Source: Candidatus Omnitrophota bacterium (GTDB lineage: Bacteria; Omnitrophota; Gorgyraeia; Pluralincolimonadales; Pluralincolimonadaceae). Taken from it: 33,026 nt of DNA. Position numbers and translations under genes: made by a program. The stretch lies in contig JAQUPL010000005.1 in NCBI GenBank assembly GCA_028716565.1, forward strand, positions 70,379 through 103,404, given 5' to 3'. Below the pieces are notes generated by a model. That model worked only from the letters and a program-made list of their open reading frames with translations. It was not told the DNA's origin and did no database searches. Below, piece after piece: positions 32,093-33,026 of the stretch (its first letter is position 1; the number at the start of each line of letters is the position of its first letter).

Positions 32093-32686
32093 ATGAAAGT
32101 AACCGCGATAGTAGGCACTTACCGTAAGGGCGGTATCACCGATACCGCCGTCGATGAGATCCTTGCCTCGGCCAAAGAATCGGGGGCCGAGGTGTCGAAG
32201 ATCTATCTTCTCGATAAGCACATCGAATTCTGCACCAATTGCAGGGCGTGCACCCAGAAAGAGGGGACGAAACGCGGGGAATGCCCGATCTCGGATGATA
32301 TGAACGGCATACTCGACGAGATCGAACGTTCGGATTCTATCGTGGTCGCCTCGCCGATGAATTATTATACCGTAACGGCCTTGATGAAGAAATTCATCGA
32401 ACGGCTTATCTGTTTCGCGTATTGGCCGTGGGAAGGGCACGTTCCCAAAATGAGAAGCACTCTGATAAATAAACGCGCCGTTGTCGTAGCCTCTTCTGCG
32501 GCTCCTGCATTATTTGCCATTTTCACACCCGGTACCGTGAGCCTTTTGAAGATCACCGCCGGCAACCTCGGTGCGAAGACGATAGGAACTCTCTTCATGG
32601 GCCTCGCCGCTCAAAAGCCGAAACAGGAATTAAACCCTCGGCATAAGAAACAAGCCCGCCTTTTAGGAAAAAAACTGGCCGCCTGA
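32093..32686 (+). CDS. NAD(P)H-dependent FMN reductase/flavodoxin-like protein with cysteine cluster
   Basis: 197-residue flavodoxin-fold protein. The N-terminal [15 protein letters not shown] forms the FMN phosphate loop, and the [21 protein letters not shown] motif follows. Four cysteines, C47-x2-C50-x2-C53-x10-C64, are followed by the common SDDM motif. The spacing recalls the cluster-binding insertion of iron-sulfur flavoproteins but is longer than the compact CX2CX2CX5C. Such proteins use NAD(P)H or ferredoxin electrons, and the substrate here is unknown. It starts nine bases after rng, with a weak ribosome site, and its stop overlaps the next ATG. Confidence 0.85.
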   Translation: MKVTAIVGTYRKGGITDTAVDEILASAKESGAEVSKIYLLDKHIEFCTNCRACTQKEGTKRGECPISDDMNGILDEIERSDSIVVASPMNYYTVTALMKKFIERLICFAYWPWEGHVPKMRSTLINKRAVVVASSAAPALFAIFTPGTVSLLKITAGNLGAKTIGTLFMGLAAQKPKQELNPRHKKQARLLGKKLAA

Positions 32687-33026
32687 TGGCAACAAAGATA
32701 GAGCTATTCCAGGGTGATATTACGACGCTGGCGGTCGACGCTATCGTTAACGCCGCGAATAAGACGTTGCTAGGCGGCGGGGGAGTGGACGGCGCGATAC
32801 ACCGAGCAGCCGGCCCGAAACTTCTCGCCGAATGCGCCACGCTCGGCGGATGCGAGACAGGCGGAGCGAAGATAACCAGGGGCTACAACCTCCCGGCGAA
32901 ACATGTGATTCACACAGTCGGCCCTGTCTGGCGCGACGGCAAGCACAACGAGCCGGAATTACTCGCCTCATGTTATCGTAATTCTCTCAACCTCGCGAAG
33001 GAACACGGCCTCAAAACCATCGCTTT
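32686..33026 (+). CDS. macro-domain protein, ADP-ribose hydrolase/O-acetyl-ADP-ribose deacetylase type (3' end outside window)
   Basis: The reading frame is open to the end of the window (113 codons visible). The first residues, [20 protein letters not shown], lead into [20 protein letters not shown] and AAGP, the MacroD/YmdB-type ADP-ribose-binding motifs (NAAN and [10 protein letters not shown]). [20 protein letters not shown] and HTVGPVW follow, as in this class. It likely binds or hydrolyses ADP-ribose derivatives. The ATG overlaps the previous stop (TGATG), indicating coupling to the flavoprotein gene. Typical length is about 170-190 residues, so roughly two thirds is present. Confidence 0.93.
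   Translation, partial: MATKIELFQGDITTLAVDAIVNAANKTLLGGGGVDGAIHRAAGPKLLAECATLGGCETGGAKITRGYNLPAKHVIHTVGPVWRDGKHNEPELLASCYRNSLNLAKEHGLKTIA

Noticed and set aside
1-33026. CRISPR arrays, insertion sequences, prophage, tRNA genes, toxin-antitoxin or defence systems
   Set aside because: No regularly spaced repeats, transposase or integrase motifs, tRNA folds or defence-type domains were seen. The macro-domain gene at the end is of the housekeeping MacroD/YmdB type.

Overview
The window is a dense, almost entirely coding stretch of a bacterial chromosome. It has moderate-to-high GC, many ATA (Ile) and AGG (Arg) codons, and frequent GTG/TTG starts. A secretin, a PilP-like pilotin and lipoprotein-maturation enzymes point to a Gram-negative (diderm) bacterium. 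Gene content and style resemble uncultured candidate phyla such as Omnitrophota (PVC-related), but that placement is a guess from general resemblance and rests on no search. There is no mobile element, CRISPR array, tRNA or rRNA.

Layout. (1) 1-6009: a housekeeping run on + with the 3' end of ileS, a TraR/DksA-type zinc-finger gene, lspA, lgt, an rluD-type pseudouridine synthase, a membrane-anchored coiled-coil protein and aroA. Several of these genes overlap. (2) 6010-6551: the only long gap. Positions 6010-6440 hold an elaborate set of long inverted repeats that could fold as one large two-domain RNA with a possible loop pseudoknot. I cannot assign it to a known class. A good sigma70-type promoter for mreB follows. 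(3) 6552-13413: the cell-elongation operon mreB-mreC-mreD-mrdA-rodA, followed by a radical SAM protein of the TIGR03960 type. (4) 13420-30295: a type IV pilus (T4P) locus. It contains a degenerate-GGDEF membrane protein, pilT, a stand-alone MshEN-domain protein, two tandem pilB-type ATPases, pilC, three major-pilin-like genes, an inverted (minus-strand) minor-pilin operon, pilM-N-O-P-Q, and a small secreted protein. (5) 30288-33026: a short DUF2344 (TIGR03936-type) gene, rng, a cysteine-containing flavoprotein and the start of a macro-domain gene.

How it fits together. LspA and Lgt mature lipoproteins. MreBCD, PBP2 and RodA form the elongasome. The T4P locus encodes extension (PilB) and retraction (PilT) motors, the platform (PilC), the alignment complex (PilMNOP), the secretin (PilQ), and major and minor pilins. 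No prepilin peptidase is present, so that must be encoded elsewhere. Three consecutive genes carry MshEN modules, a fold known to bind cyclic-di-GMP. The operon opens with a GGDEF-like protein whose catalytic motif is eroded, which suggests nucleotide-second-messenger control of the pilus.

The most notable points are the unexplained structured element at 6010-6440, the MshEN/degenerate-GGDEF arrangement, the apparently leaderless promoters of two pilin genes, and the position of the pilus locus between a radical SAM gene and its usual DUF2344-rng neighbours.
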